Positions 31,702-41,424 of a stretch of DNA of 64,000 bases are shown one piece after another. Location of the stretch: the NCBI RefSeq assembly GCF_028683095.1, contig NZ_JAJUBC010000032.1, positions 1 through 64,000 on the forward strand, given 5' to 3'. The DNA comes from Enterovibrio gelatinilyticus (GTDB taxonomy: Bacteria > Pseudomonadota > Gammaproteobacteria > Enterobacterales > Vibrionaceae). The notes under the pieces are model-generated. The model made no database searches and was not told where the DNA came from. It worked only from the letters and a program-made list of their open reading frames with translations. Positions within the stretch are counted from its first letter, which is position 1. Each line of letters begins with the position of its first letter. A program made the translations under genes and the position numbers.

Positions 31702-34257
31702 TTGCAAAACTATGTTGATCAGCAAATAGAGCGTCTTGACGCCTTCAATCGAGTGAGATTGGAGCGCGCACGAAGCGCAATGCACTCTCAGGCCGTTAAC
31801 GTATTTAACGTATTGCCTGCCTTGCTGCACTTTAATCATCCTGCCGTTCCTGGCTACCTTGAGCGCAGTGTCGTTCATGGCATTTCTAGCTTCACCCTTT
31901 CCGACACACAATGCGATTTCGTGAATGATTGCGCGTTGGCATCTAATACGTCGGCACCCGAAAAACCGCTCTCTCAAGATTTCCCCATTAAGGGCATGTT
32001 CTCTATGGGCAGTACTGCGTCTATGGGACAAAGCCTGAGCAGCGATCTTGATATTTGGGTGTGTGTGCAACAGTGGGTGAGTGAAGAAGAGCGCAGTATG
32101 TTGGATGCGAAGTGCTCGTTGATTTCCGATTGGGCCATGGCACAAGGCGTTGAAGTGAACTTCTTCGTGATGTGTGAGCAGCGTTTCCGTCAAAACCTTG
32201 CACAGGAAATGACCTCAGATAACTGTGGTTCAAGTCAACACTACCTTTTGCTAGACGAATTTTATCGCTCAGCCGTGCACTTGGCAGGCCAACAGCTTCT
32301 TTGGTACTTGGTGCCGCCGGAGATGGAAAACTGCTATGAAGAGTACGTGGGTGAGCTGATCGCCAATGGTTCACTTCGCCGTGATGATTGGGTCGACTTT
32401 GGCGGTTTGCCATCGATCCCTGCCGAAGAGTATTTTGGCTCTAGCCTTTGGCAACTGTATAAAAGTATCGATTCACCTTATAAATCGGTACTCAAAGCGA
32501 TTTTGCTGGAAGCTTATTCTTGGGAATATCCGGGCACTCAGCTTCTAAGCGTTGACGGCAAACGCCGTTTCTTCTCCGGCATGCTGGACGTGTACCAGTC
32601 AGATGCGTACTACCTCATGTTAGAGAAAGTGACTCGCTATCTTGAGCGCATTGACGATCACCGCCGTCTGGATTTAGTGCGTCGCTGCTTCTATCTTAAA
32701 ACCCACGAAAAACTGACTCGTGAGCCAGGACCTGGCTCTGTGCCTTGGCGTCGCGAAGTATTGTGCGTGCTGACGCGAGAGTGGGGATGGACGCAGGACG
32801 ATATTGCTCGGTTAGATAACCGTCGCAACTGGAAAGTAGAAGAAGTGAAGGTTGCTCACAATGAGCTACTAGAAGCTTTGATGCTGAGTTATCGTAACCT
32901 GATCCGCTTTGCACGCCGCAATGACATCACCTCGGCTATTAGCCCTGAAGATATCAGCATTTTGGCTCGTAAGCTTTATGCGGCCTTTGAAGTGTTGCCG
33001 GGTAAGGTCACTTTGCTTAACCCTCAGCTTTCGCCAGATTTGCATGAATCCGATCTAACCTTGATTCAGGTGCCTGATGGTCGTAACAACCCGCCGGGTT
33101 GGTATTTGTATAAGCAATCACTCAAGCCGGTAGATATTATTGGTCGTGCCCCCTTAGAGCATAACCGCTATCTATCTAAGCTGGTTGCTTGGGCTTATTT
33201 CAATGGTATGTTGACCGAATCAACCTGTTTGCATTCTGTCGCGCGTACCAGCAACGTTGACATTGATAAGCTCTATCAGCTTGTCAGCGACATGCGAAAT
33301 ACCTTTACGGTGCGTCGACCGCAACCGTCTCTGCAAGCCTTATCCAGCCCATGTGAAATTCGTAAACTGGCGTTGTTTATCAACCTTGAGCAAGACCCCA
33401 CTTCCGAATTGAAGCAACCGTCAGTCCGATTCGATTTCAAAAACACCGACATCTTTAGCTACGGTGCTGAGCAGCAATGCTTGGTGGGCAGTGTGGATTT
33501 GGTGTATCGCAATAGCTGGAACGAAGTTCGTACCCTGAACTTCAAGGGCGACAATGCGATGTTGGACGTGTTGAAAACCTTATTGGGTAAGATGCACCAA
33601 GACGCCATTCCCCCTGAGTCGGTGGATGTGTTCTGCTACGCAGGAAAAATGCGTGGGCTTATCCGTAATTTGGTGTATCAACTGGTGGCCGAGTGTATCG
33701 ACATGCGTTTAAAACCTGTTGATCAGGAAAAACGCCGTCGCTTTAAGGCGATACGTGTGGCTGATCAAACCTTTGGTTTGTTCTTTGAACGTCGCGGTGT
33801 GTCGGTTCAGAAACTCGAAAACTCAGTGGACTTTTATCGCTCGATATCTACCAATAAGATCAATGGTTCGCCATTGGTGGTGTTGGATAAAGAAGGTGAA
33901 GTTCATCCGCCAGAAGTGGTGGATGCTTATGCGAGTGAAGGTCTTATCCAGTTCTTCTTTGAAGACTGCAAAGAAGGGTTCAATATCTACGTGTTGGATG
34001 AAAACAACCGGGTAGAAATGTACCGACAGTGCAGTGGTGATAAAGAAGAAATGGTGCAAGGGGTGAACCGTTTCTACACTTCGTCACAAGAGAAAGTGAG
34101 TTTTAGCGGGCAAGCCGTTAATTTCAACCTCCCACAGTTCTACGACATTATTCATCAAGCGGATGGTCGTGCGCAGGTGATCCCATACAAGAGTGATCGC
34201 CAGTGGCAACGCGGTGCAGAAATGCGCAGTGAGCCCGCGCAGATCGCGTCAAGATAG
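31702..34257 (+). CDS. cyaA: Class I adenylate cyclase CyaA
   Basis: Makes cyclic AMP, the co-activator of CRP. The 851-aa protein has the class I catalytic N-terminal half (GMFSMGSTASMGQSLSSDLD with the nucleotidyltransferase GSTAS...DLDIWV pattern near residue 100) and the long glucose-responsive C-terminal half. I place the start at TTG 31702 because it gives MQNYVDQQIERLD, aligning with the normal N-terminus, and GGA lies 8 nt upstream. E. coli cyaA also starts with UUG. An in-frame ATG at 31693 would add three residues. Confidence 0.93.
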   Translation: MQNYVDQQIERLDAFNRVRLERARSAMHSQAVNVFNVLPALLHFNHPAVPGYLERSVVHGISSFTLSDTQCDFVNDCALASNTSAPEKPLSQDFPIKGMFSMGSTASMGQSLSSDLDIWVCVQQWVSEEERSMLDAKCSLISDWAMAQGVEVNFFVMCEQRFRQNLAQEMTSDNCGSSQHYLLLDEFYRSAVHLAGQQLLWYLVPPEMENCYEEYVGELIANGSLRRDDWVDFGGLPSIPAEEYFGSSLWQLYKSIDSPYKSVLKAILLEAYSWEYPGTQLLSVDGKRRFFSGMLDVYQSDAYYLMLEKVTRYLERIDDHRRLDLVRRCFYLKTHEKLTREPGPGSVPWRREVLCVLTREWGWTQDDIARLDNRRNWKVEEVKVAHNELLEALMLSYRNLIRFARRNDITSAISPEDISILARKLYAAFEVLPGKVTLLNPQLSPDLHESDLTLIQVPDGRNNPPGWYLYKQSLKPVDIIGRAPLEHNRYLSKLVAWAYFNGMLTESTCLHSVARTSNVDIDKLYQLVSDMRNTFTVRRPQPSLQALSSPCEIRKLALFINLEQDPTSELKQPSVRFDFKNTDIFSYGAEQQCLVGSVDLVYRNSWNEVRTLNFKGDNAMLDVLKTLLGKMHQDAIPPESVDVFCYAGKMRGLIRNLVYQLVAECIDMRLKPVDQEKRRRFKAIRVADQTFGLFFERRGVSVQKLENSVDFYRSISTNKINGSPLVVLDKEGEVHPPEVVDAYASEGLIQFFFEDCKEGFNIYVLDENNRVEMYRQCSGDKEEMVQGVNRFYTSSQEKVSFSGQAVNFNLPQFYDIIHQADGRAQVIPYKSDRQWQRGAEMRSEPAQIASR

Positions 34258-34308
34258 TGCATTGAGATAGTGCATTGTGTCGCTGTTCGCCAGAGGCGGT
34301 CAGCGACA
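34252..34308 (+). repeat. 13-bp duplication over the cyaA stop, then a hairpin
   Basis: AGATAGTGCATTG occurs twice in tandem (34252-34264, 34265-34277), the first copy including the cyaA stop codon. Directly after it TGTCGCTG (34278-34285) pairs with CAGCGACA (34301-34308), extended by a TTCGCC/GGCGGT inner stem. There is no T run. It may stabilise or process the mRNA end between cyaA and the converging cyaY. Confidence 0.5.
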
Positions 34309-34325
34309 TCATCAACCAACCCTAA

Positions 34326-34637
34326 TCACCAATTCACCGCTTCTCCAGCGTGCTTGCTGCACTCTTGCTTCACCATGTCGCTAAATTCCATGTCTGTTTT
34401 ACTACATAGCCATTTACCGTCTTTGTAGCCAAAGTGAAAACCACCTGATTTTGATGCCAACCAAATTTCTGACATCGGCTCCTGACGATTAATGATGATT
34501 TGACTGCGGTCTTCGAAATCCAGCGTCAAGACATTCCCAGATGTCTCGTAATCGATATCCGCACCACATTCATCGATGCCTTCTTCTATGGCCATCCATT
34601 CTGCGTCGACAAGATCGTGGTATTCGCTTGCGTTCAT
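34326..34637 (-). CDS. cyaY: Iron-sulfur assembly/iron donor protein CyaY (frataxin)
   Basis: A 103-aa bacterial frataxin that binds iron and modulates IscS in iron-sulfur cluster assembly. It has the acidic first helix (YHDLVDAEWMAIEEGIDECG), VLTLDFEDRSQIIINRQEP, EIWLASKSGGFHF and the Trp in KWLCSKT. The ATG follows AGGACGGAATACA. It converges on cyaA and is divergent from lptM, as in other gamma-proteobacteria. Confidence 0.96.
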   Translation of the reverse strand: MNASEYHDLVDAEWMAIEEGIDECGADIDYETSGNVLTLDFEDRSQIIINRQEPMSEIWLASKSGGFHFGYKDGKWLCSKTDMEFSDMVKQECSKHAGEAVNW

Positions 34638-34711
34638 TGTATTCCGTCCTATTGCTTTTCAGTGTGTTGATGCGATTATAGAGGTCATTAACTTTTGGAT
34701 CACTGGCATAA

Positions 34712-34882
34712 ATGATGCGAACAACCCTGAAATTTGCTGTGTTAGCAGCATTTACCCTGCTGTCGGCATGTGGTCAGCAAGGACCTCTTTATTTTCCCGA
34801 AGACGCGCCAGCGCAAAATGGTGCGCCAGTAGACTCGGAAAACACACAGGATACGCAAGCTCAGGGCGTTGATCAGCCATAA
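34712..34882 (+). CDS. lptM: LPS translocon maturation lipoprotein LptM (YifL)
   Basis: A 56-aa outer-membrane lipoprotein that helps oxidative maturation of the LptD translocon. The sequence MMRTTLKFAVLAAFTLLSAC is a lipoprotein signal peptide with lipobox LSAC (Cys 20), followed by the diagnostic GQQGPLYFPED. Two ATG codons are adjacent (34712, 34715). It lies 24 nt before lysA and is probably transcribed with it, as in E. coli. Confidence 0.92.
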   Translation: MMRTTLKFAVLAAFTLLSACGQQGPLYFPEDAPAQNGAPVDSENTQDTQAQGVDQP

Positions 34883-34906
34883 TATATCGGACAGGGAAGG
34901 ACAACG

Positions 34907-36160
34907 TTGGATTACTTCAATTATCAGGATGACGGACAGCTTTGGGCTGAAGAGCTGCCATTGGCGCAATTGGCTGAAACTTATGGCACGCCGCTATATG
35001 TTTATTCGCGTGCGACATTAGAGCGCCACTGGCATGCATTCAATAACGCAGTGGGCGATCATCCGCATTTGATTTGTTATGCCGTTAAGGCAAACAGCAA
35101 CTTGGGCGTGCTCAATGTACTCGCTCGTCTAGGCTCTGGTTTTGACATCGTGTCACAAGGTGAACTTGAGCGCGTGTTGGCGGCAGGAGGTGACCCAGCG
35201 AAAGTGGTGTTCTCCGGTGTGGCTAAAACGGCGGATGAAATGGCGCGTGCCCTGTCGTTAGGTATTAAGTGCTTCAACGTGGAATCGGAATCCGAGCTTG
35301 ATCGACTTAACCAAGTCGCGGGTGAGTTAGGCAAAGTCGCTCCAGTGAGTTTGCGCATCAATCCCGATGTGGACGCGAAAACGCACCCATATATTTCCAC
35401 GGGCTTAAAAGAGAACAAGTTTGGTATCGCGTTTGATCGTGCTCGTGAGGTTTACCAGTACGCGCATAGCCTGCCACACTTAGCCATTCATGGTATCGAC
35501 TGTCATATCGGCTCACAGTTAACGGAATTGGCACCGTTTATTGAATCAACAGATCGCCTATTGGCGCTGATTGATGCTTTGCGTGCAGATGGTATTCAAA
35601 TTAAACACCTTGATGTGGGTGGTGGTTTGGGCGTGACGTATCACGATGAAAAACCGCCTCAACCGTCAGAATATGCAAAAGCACTGCTAGACCGTCTTGA
35701 TAATCACCAAGACATTGAATTGGTGTTTGAACCGGGTCGAGCGATTGCAGCCAACGCTGGCGTATTGCTGACCAAAGTGGAATTTCTAAAGCATAACGCT
35801 GAAAAGAATTTCGCCATCATTGATGCCGCAATGAACGACTTGATTCGTCCTGCTTTGTATCAAGCTTGGCAAGACATCGTGCCGCTTCGTCCTCGTGAAG
35901 GGGAAGCCAAGACATACGATCTTGTTGGCCCTGTGTGTGAGACGGGTGATTACCTAGGTAAGGATCGCGCGCTGGTTCTTGAAGCAGGGGATTTACTGGC
36001 GGTACGTTCGTCAGGTGCATACGGCTTCGTGATGTCATCAAATTACAACACGCGTCGTCGCGCAGCAGAAGTGATCGTTGACGGTGAAACGGCCCATCTG
36101 GTTCGTCAGAGAGAGCCTCTAGAGTCACTGTGGCAGTTAGAACAGGTTTTGCCTGAATAA
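34907..36160 (+). CDS. lysA: Diaminopimelate decarboxylase LysA
   Basis: A PLP enzyme for the last step of lysine synthesis. The 417-aa protein has the PLP lysine in CYAVKANSN (about residue 58), HLDVGGGLGVTY, EPGRAIAANAG and the CETGD motif near 347. The start is TTG 34907, after GGGAAGGACAACG; no closer ATG fits. It lies between lptM and dapF, so the last two DAP/lysine steps are encoded together. Confidence 0.96.
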   Translation: MDYFNYQDDGQLWAEELPLAQLAETYGTPLYVYSRATLERHWHAFNNAVGDHPHLICYAVKANSNLGVLNVLARLGSGFDIVSQGELERVLAAGGDPAKVVFSGVAKTADEMARALSLGIKCFNVESESELDRLNQVAGELGKVAPVSLRINPDVDAKTHPYISTGLKENKFGIAFDRAREVYQYAHSLPHLAIHGIDCHIGSQLTELAPFIESTDRLLALIDALRADGIQIKHLDVGGGLGVTYHDEKPPQPSEYAKALLDRLDNHQDIELVFEPGRAIAANAGVLLTKVEFLKHNAEKNFAIIDAAMNDLIRPALYQAWQDIVPLRPREGEAKTYDLVGPVCETGDYLGKDRALVLEAGDLLAVRSSGAYGFVMSSNYNTRRRAAEVIVDGETAHLVRQREPLESLWQLEQVLPE

Positions 36161-36169
36161 AGGAACCGG

Positions 36170-37000
36170 ATGCAAATACAATTTTCGAAAATGCATGGTC
36201 TCGGCAACGACTTTATGGTGGTTGATTGCGTGACGCAGAATGCGTATTTCTCCCCGGATATGATTCGTCGTTTGGCGGACAGAAACACGGGGGTGGGTTT
36301 TGATCAGCTTTTGGTGGTCGAGCCCCCCTATGATCCAGAAAGTGATTTTCACTACCGGATTTTTAATGCCGACAGCAGTGAAGTTGAGCAGTGTGGCAAT
36401 GGTGCGCGCTGCTTTGCTCGCTTTGTTCGTATGAAAGGGCTAACCAACAAACATCAAATCCATGTCAGCACCAAATCGGGAAAAATGGTGCTTAATATTG
36501 AGAGTGATGATGGTGTCACGGTCAATATGGGTGAGCCTATCTGGGAACCCGCTAAAATTCCATTTCGCGCAAATGCGGAAGAAAAAACCTATATTTTACG
36601 TGTAGAAGATACCACCTTGTTTGTTGGTGCAGTCAGCATGGGAAATCCACATTGCGTGACCGTGGTTGATGATATTGATACTGCACCTGTAGAGGCCTTG
36701 GGCCCGTTAGTGGAATCGCATGAGCGTTTTCCAGAGCGTGTGAATGCAGGCTTTATGCAGGTTGTATCGCGCAGCGAGATCCGCCTGCGTGTTTACGAAC
36801 GTGGCGCTGGCGAAACACAAGCGTGTGGCAGTGGGGCTTGCGCCGCTGTTGCCGTGGGTATCATGCAAGGCTTGCTTGATGAGTCTGTACTCGTGCAATT
36901 GCCGGGCGGCAATCTTCACATTCGCTGGCGTGGACCGGGTCATCCTTTGTATATGACAGGCCCAACCTCACATGTTTATGATGGACAAATAACAGTATGA
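36170..37000 (+). CDS. dapF: Diaminopimelate epimerase DapF
   Basis: Interconverts LL- and meso-diaminopimelate for lysine and peptidoglycan. The 276-aa protein has both catalytic cysteines, in EQCGNGARC (about residue 75) and [11 protein letters not shown] (about 220). The start ATG follows AAAGGAACCGG. It is 9 nt after lysA and overlaps the DUF484 gene by 4 nt. Confidence 0.97.
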   Translation: MQIQFSKMHGLGNDFMVVDCVTQNAYFSPDMIRRLADRNTGVGFDQLLVVEPPYDPESDFHYRIFNADSSEVEQCGNGARCFARFVRMKGLTNKHQIHVSTKSGKMVLNIESDDGVTVNMGEPIWEPAKIPFRANAEEKTYILRVEDTTLFVGAVSMGNPHCVTVVDDIDTAPVEALGPLVESHERFPERVNAGFMQVVSRSEIRLRVYERGAGETQACGSGACAAVAVGIMQGLLDESVLVQLPGGNLHIRWRGPGHPLYMTGPTSHVYDGQITV

Positions 37001-37671
37001 CGGAGCTTTCCAAGCTCGAAGGGCCACTGGCAAAAGCATTAACTGAAGATGCCGTGGCCAGCTATTTGAAAGACCATTCAGATTTCTTTCTACGCCAGCC
37101 TGAGTTGTTGGCGCAGCTTCGTATTTCTCACGCCGAGCGTGGCACGGTCTCTTTGGTTGAAATTCAGCTCGGTCGATTACGTGATCGCGTGGCGGAATTA
37201 GAAGAAGACATCACGCAGTTAATGAGTATTGCCGCAGGAAATGAAAACCTGTTTAGGGCGTTTTCGCAAACTCACAAAGCATTGTTTGCCGCCAATGATG
37301 AGCAAGCGATTCATCAAGCGTTGCGAGTGTTGGCGACATCTCTGCAATTGCAGGTAAGCCTGCGGTTTTACGATGTTGGGCATCATGCGCTGGACAAGAA
37401 AAGTGTCGACGCAGTGAAGTCAGCGCACTTTTGTGGTCAACGCGTTTATCTTGGTCGTTTGCGAAAAGCCGAAGGTCAGCAATTTGTGAGCCAAGCGCCT
37501 GAACTCGGGTCGTACGCATTGGTTCCAGTGTTTGCGGGCAAAGAAATCGGCTTTTTGTCGTTTGCGAGTAAAGACGGCGGGCATTTTCAGCCAAGCATGG
37601 ACACCTTGTTTGTTGAGCAAATTGCCGAGCACATCGGCATATTGCTGAACAAATGGCAGGATGACGAATGA
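36997..37671 (+). CDS. DUF484 family protein (YigA-like)
   Basis: A 224-aa protein of the DUF484 group, GAF-like in fold. The N-terminal [20 protein letters not shown] is the family signature, followed by a short coiled coil and a domain ending in [13 protein letters not shown]. It always lies between dapF and xerC in gamma-proteobacteria and overlaps both by 4 nt here. No function is established. Confidence 0.88.
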   Translation: MTELSKLEGPLAKALTEDAVASYLKDHSDFFLRQPELLAQLRISHAERGTVSLVEIQLGRLRDRVAELEEDITQLMSIAAGNENLFRAFSQTHKALFAANDEQAIHQALRVLATSLQLQVSLRFYDVGHHALDKKSVDAVKSAHFCGQRVYLGRLRKAEGQQFVSQAPELGSYALVPVFAGKEIGFLSFASKDGGHFQPSMDTLFVEQIAEHIGILLNKWQDDE

Positions 37672-38582
37672 GTCTTCTCTCGTCGATGGAAAAACCGTTG
37701 GCGCGATTTTTTGACTACATGATCCGTGAGCGAGGCTTAAGCCGCTATACCGAATCAAATTATCGTCAACAACTCACTGCCTGCGCCACGTTCTTGCAAA
37801 CATCTGGCGTGACCCAATGGCAGGACGTGGATGCCGGCTGGGTGCGTCAAATCGCTTCTCAAGCCAAACGTGAGCGCCTAAAACCGGGCAGTATTGCGCT
37901 GCGCTTATCCGCCCTTCGTAGTTTCTTTGATTTTCTGGTGGCCGATGGCGTTTTGGGTGCGAATCCAGCTAAAGGCGTGGCTGCGCCAAAGCAAGGCCGT
38001 ACGTTACCGAAAAATCTCGATGTCGATGAAATCAACCAACTGCTTTCTGTAGACGCCGACGACCCATTAGCGGTGCGAGATCGCGCCATGATGGAGTTGA
38101 TGTATGGCGCTGGGTTGCGTTTGTCTGAGCTCATTGGCCTTAATCTTCGTGATGTCGCCGTACGAAAGGGCGACTTACGTGTGATTGGTAAAGGTGACAA
38201 AGAGCGCGTTGTGCCGTTTACTGGCATGGCCAAAGAATGGCTGATCAATTGGATAAAAGTGCGCAACCTGCTGCTCAAAGGGCCTGAAGAGGCGTTATTT
38301 ATTTCCAAGTTGGGAAACCGTATCTCCCCGCGTAGCGTACAAAAACGTATGGCTGAGTGGGGGCAAAAGCAGGCAGTGAATAGTCATATTAATCCGCACA
38401 AACTCAGGCATAGCTTCGCGACCCATATGCTGGAGTCATCCGGCGACTTGCGCGCTGTGCAAGAGTTGTTGGGTCATGCTGACTTGTCGACAACACAAGT
38501 GTATACCCACCTCGATTTTCAGCATCTTGCCAAAGTGTATGATGCGGCCCATCCACGGGCACGAAAGCGCAAGAGTGACTAG
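37668..38582 (+). CDS. xerC: Site-specific tyrosine recombinase XerC
   Basis: Works with XerD at dif to resolve chromosome dimers. The 304-aa protein has an N-terminal SAM-like core-binding domain (about 8-95) and a catalytic domain with the Arg in [21 protein letters not shown] (His and second Arg), the [13 protein letters not shown] block and the nucleophilic Tyr within it. All tetrad residues are present. The dapF-DUF484-xerC-yigB context separates it from XerD. Confidence 0.96.
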   Translation: MSLLSSMEKPLARFFDYMIRERGLSRYTESNYRQQLTACATFLQTSGVTQWQDVDAGWVRQIASQAKRERLKPGSIALRLSALRSFFDFLVADGVLGANPAKGVAAPKQGRTLPKNLDVDEINQLLSVDADDPLAVRDRAMMELMYGAGLRLSELIGLNLRDVAVRKGDLRVIGKGDKERVVPFTGMAKEWLINWIKVRNLLLKGPEEALFISKLGNRISPRSVQKRMAEWGQKQAVNSHINPHKLRHSFATHMLESSGDLRAVQELLGHADLSTTQVYTHLDFQHLAKVYDAAHPRARKRKSD

Positions 38583-38626
38583 CGCAGCGGGCTGATCTCG
38601 CTCACTGACGATGAAAAGGAATGAAC

Positions 38627-39352
38627 ATGAAGTTTTATCGTAGATGGGAAGCGGTGAGTGCGTTGACCTTTGATTTGGACGATACCCTTTACGACAATCG
38701 CGTCGTCATTATCCGTGCCGAGCAAAAGTTACTGGATTGGTTAGAAGAGCATTGTGCGCCAATGGCGGCATTTAGTTGGTCACAGTGGCAAGAAATGCGA
38801 CAGCAAGTGATCGACAATGATGCGTGTTTGAAAGGGTTTGTGACTGAAATTCGACGTGCTCAAATCCGCCTTGCTGCCAGTCGCTGCGGCCTGAGTGACA
38901 GCGCCGGAGCGCAACTCGCCAATAGCGCTGTTGATTTCTTTTTGATGGAGCGCAGTAATTTTGTGGTTCCTGATGAAGCGGTCGAAGCCCTATCTGCGTT
39001 GTCTGCGCGTTATCCCTTGGTGGCGATCACTAACGGCAATGTCGACTGCGATAGATTGGGGCTCACTCCTTACTTTCAAGGAATACTTCAAGCAGGGCCT
39101 GATGGACCTGCCAAGCCTGCCCCTGCACTTTTTATGAAAGCTAAATCTCTTCTTGGGCAAAAACCATCACGTATTCTGCATGTCGGCGATCACTTAAAGT
39201 CGGATGTGCGAGGCGCGAAATTGGCAGGTTTTAAAGCGTGTTGGTTTAATGATACGCAACAGCCGCTGACGGTGCAGCGGCATGCTTCGTTATTACCGGA
39301 TGTGGAAATCTCCCACCTGAGTCAACTTCTGACCCTCACCCGCGCTGTTTGA
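38627..39352 (+). CDS. yigB: HAD-family phosphatase YigB
   Basis: A 241-aa haloacid-dehalogenase phosphatase; E. coli YigB dephosphorylates 5-amino-6-ribitylamino-uracil phosphate in flavin synthesis. The HAD motifs are visible: LTFDLDDTLYDN near residue 12, AITNGN near 128 and HVGDHLKSDVRGA near 183. ATG 38627 is preferred over 38621 because AGGA lies 6 nt before it. Its 3' end overlaps that of the converging DoxX gene by 17 bp with no terminator between. Confidence 0.92.
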   Translation: MKFYRRWEAVSALTFDLDDTLYDNRVVIIRAEQKLLDWLEEHCAPMAAFSWSQWQEMRQQVIDNDACLKGFVTEIRRAQIRLAASRCGLSDSAGAQLANSAVDFFLMERSNFVVPDEAVEALSALSARYPLVAITNGNVDCDRLGLTPYFQGILQAGPDGPAKPAPALFMKAKSLLGQKPSRILHVGDHLKSDVRGAKLAGFKACWFNDTQQPLTVQRHASLLPDVEISHLSQLLTLTRAV

Positions 39353-39773
39353 GTTTATTGTCGACAGCCAGCAAACCTGGTCCCCAAATCATGGTGACCA
39401 ACATCATGACGCCCCACATCTGGTGGTCAAAGAAGCCTTTATCCCAAAGCGCAGGGTAAGACACCACCGCCACAATATTAAACACAAATAAGGCAAGCGC
39501 AGCAGGGCGTGTAAGTAAGCCTAACACCAAGAATACCGGCAAGATAAGCTCTGCGGCAGTTCCTAGATATGCGGCCATTTCCCAAGGTAAAACGGGCACC
39601 TGATATTCATATTCAAACAAATAGAGGGTGCTATCCCAGCTCGCTATTTTGGTTTGTCCCGCTCGGAAAAAGACCCACGCAACCCATAAACGGCTGATCA
39701 GCAACAACGCTGGCGCTAGAGGCTTAAGCGCAGATTCAAAAATATTATCCAGTTTGGTGATCAAAGAAAGCAT
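39336..39773 (-). CDS. DoxX-family membrane protein (bufferin operon)
   Basis: A 145-aa inner-membrane protein with four hydrophobic helices and the DoxX pattern LLISRLWVAWVFFRAGQTKI near residue 22, EMAAYLGTAAELILPVFLVL near 68. DoxX proteins are often the last gene in DUF2282-DUF692-DUF2063 clusters, as here (18-bp gap from the DUF2063 gene). A redox or membrane role in the pathway is likely but unproven. ATG 39773 has AGGA 9 nt upstream; the longer TTG start is less likely. Confidence 0.88.
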   Translation of the reverse strand: MLSLITKLDNIFESALKPLAPALLLISRLWVAWVFFRAGQTKIASWDSTLYLFEYEYQVPVLPWEMAAYLGTAAELILPVFLVLGLLTRPAALALFVFNIVAVVSYPALWDKGFFDHQMWGVMMLVTMIWGPGLLAVDNKLKQRG

Positions 39774-39790
39774 ACGCAATATCCTTTTTC

Positions 39791-40546
39791 TTATGGCGTG
39801 CGAGTAAGGTTGAAGTCAGTAAAGACACCGCGCTGCATGGCGCTGGCAATATGTTGCAACTGCTCTGGGGCAATATCTCGAAATGGCGAATGTGCGCAGG
39901 CGTCAATCAAACCTGCCTCAATGGCGTCCAGCACAGTCACGGTCAGCGTGTCATGCCTGAAATGTATGAGTACAGATTCTGCAGAATTAAAGTCAATAGA
40001 TTGAAGTTGTTCCTCGTCTTGGCGAGTCACTGCATCCCAAATCTGGCTGATGGCAAAGTCACTTTGAATGATTTTGGCAGCAGGCGAGACGTGCAGGTGA
40101 ATATCACCAAACTCCTCTGGTGGAACCAACGCGAGCGCATCAACGGGAAATGGCGCGGGTGGCACAACCGCCTGATTAACGGTTTGAATATGCCACTCCA
40201 GTGTCGCGATGTCCGCCAAATAGGGAACCGCTTCAATGATGTTTGGTATGGCGGTAATCGTGTGATTGAAACCCTCGCCGTAACGATCCACGCAGGCATC
40301 TTTCATTTGCGTGTGCAGCACATGTTGTCGTGCAATCGCATCGAAACAGACATCCCCGACGAGTGCTTTGACCACGGGGTAAACCACGGTAAGGCATTCA
40401 CTCAGTGTCATCACAAAGTTATTGCGATAGACCTGAAGCAAAGCATCGGGCGATGTCACGCCGTGCTCAACGGGTAACTCGTGAGGCTGGTAATGCAATG
40501 CATCACCAAACTGGCGTTGCAGGGAAGCCAAATCGGGGGAGGTCAT
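39791..40546 (-). CDS. DUF2063 partner protein of the MNIO enzyme (BufC-like)
   Basis: A 251-aa protein with the DUF2063 N-terminal helical domain (LASLQRQFGDALH, then LLQVYRNNFVMTLSECLTVVYPVVKALVG). This domain binds precursor peptides and presents them to the DUF692 oxidase encoded upstream. The ATG overlaps the DUF692 stop by 4 nt (ATGA), so production is coupled one to one. No catalytic motif is expected. Confidence 0.85.
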   Translation of the reverse strand: MTSPDLASLQRQFGDALHYQPHELPVEHGVTSPDALLQVYRNNFVMTLSECLTVVYPVVKALVGDVCFDAIARQHVLHTQMKDACVDRYGEGFNHTITAIPNIIEAVPYLADIATLEWHIQTVNQAVVPPAPFPVDALALVPPEEFGDIHLHVSPAAKIIQSDFAISQIWDAVTRQDEEQLQSIDFNSAESVLIHFRHDTLTVTVLDAIEAGLIDACAHSPFRDIAPEQLQHIASAMQRGVFTDFNLTRTP

Positions 40547-41400
40547 GATGCCACCCCACTGAGAGTGCTGGGGGAGAGCGTAGTGAGAATATCATGGGCT
40601 TTTTTTGCCTCCGCGAGGAGAACCTCGGGGGCGGGAATATCCGTGTCCCATTCAATCAAGGTATGTCGCGGTCCGTTAGCGGCTATCCATGCACGGTAGA
40701 GTGCCCACACAGGCTCAGAAACAGGTTGGCTGTGAGTATCAATCCAGATCTCCCCTTCAGGCAACGGATTCACTGTGTAACCAGCAAGATGAATCTCTTT
40801 GACTTTGTCGGGGTCAATGGCTGCTAAATATTGTTGAGCGTCAAAGCCATGGTTAAAGGCACTGACGTGTATATTGTTGAGATCGAGCAGCAAGCCGCAG
40901 CCTGTGCGATGTGAGACTTCGGCTAAAAACTCCCATTCGGGAATCGTGGAATGGCTGAAGCTCAAATAGCTCGAAGGATTTTCAACCAGCATTTGCCGAC
41001 CAAGATAATCTTGTGTGGCATCGACATTGGCGCAAAACACCTCAAGGGCTTCGTCGGTATAAGGAAGGGGAAGCAAATCATTAAAGTACTCGCCGTTAAC
41101 CGAACTCCAACTTAAGTGATCGGACACGAAGAGTGGATCAATGGTATCTATGAGTCGTTTTAGACGACGTAAATGTTCGCGGTTAATGGGGTCGGTAGAC
41201 CCTAATGACAAGCCCACCCCATGACAGCTAATCGCATATTGACGACGCAGGGCGAGCAATGTCTCGACAGCAGCAGAATCAGGCTGGAAAAAGTTTTCAC
41301 TGTGTACTTCTAACCATCCTATATCCGGAGTCTGATTAGTGAAGTGTTCATGATGTGGATGCCTAAGCCCCACACCAATCCATGGTGAAAACTTATCCAT
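40543..41400 (-). CDS. DUF692 multinuclear iron oxidase (MNIO, BufB-like)
   Basis: A 285-aa TIM-barrel enzyme of the family that includes MbnB of methanobactin synthesis. It uses a di- or tri-iron site to rearrange cysteine in a precursor peptide, giving oxazolone/thioamide or thiooxazole groups. Expected metal and barrel motifs are present: GLRHPHHEH (7-20), VHSENFF, SCHGVGLSLGS, VSDHLSW, VENPSSYL, LDLNNIHVSAFNHG, EIHLAGY and DTHSQPV. It lies 24 bp after the DUF2282 precursor gene and overlaps the DUF2063 gene. Confidence 0.92.
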   Translation of the reverse strand: MDKFSPWIGVGLRHPHHEHFTNQTPDIGWLEVHSENFFQPDSAAVETLLALRRQYAISCHGVGLSLGSTDPINREHLRRLKRLIDTIDPLFVSDHLSWSSVNGEYFNDLLPLPYTDEALEVFCANVDATQDYLGRQMLVENPSSYLSFSHSTIPEWEFLAEVSHRTGCGLLLDLNNIHVSAFNHGFDAQQYLAAIDPDKVKEIHLAGYTVNPLPEGEIWIDTHSQPVSEPVWALYRAWIAANGPRHTLIEWDTDIPAPEVLLAEAKKAHDILTTLSPSTLSGVAS

Positions 41401-41424
41401 GCCTAATCCCTTTGCTTTCGTCGA

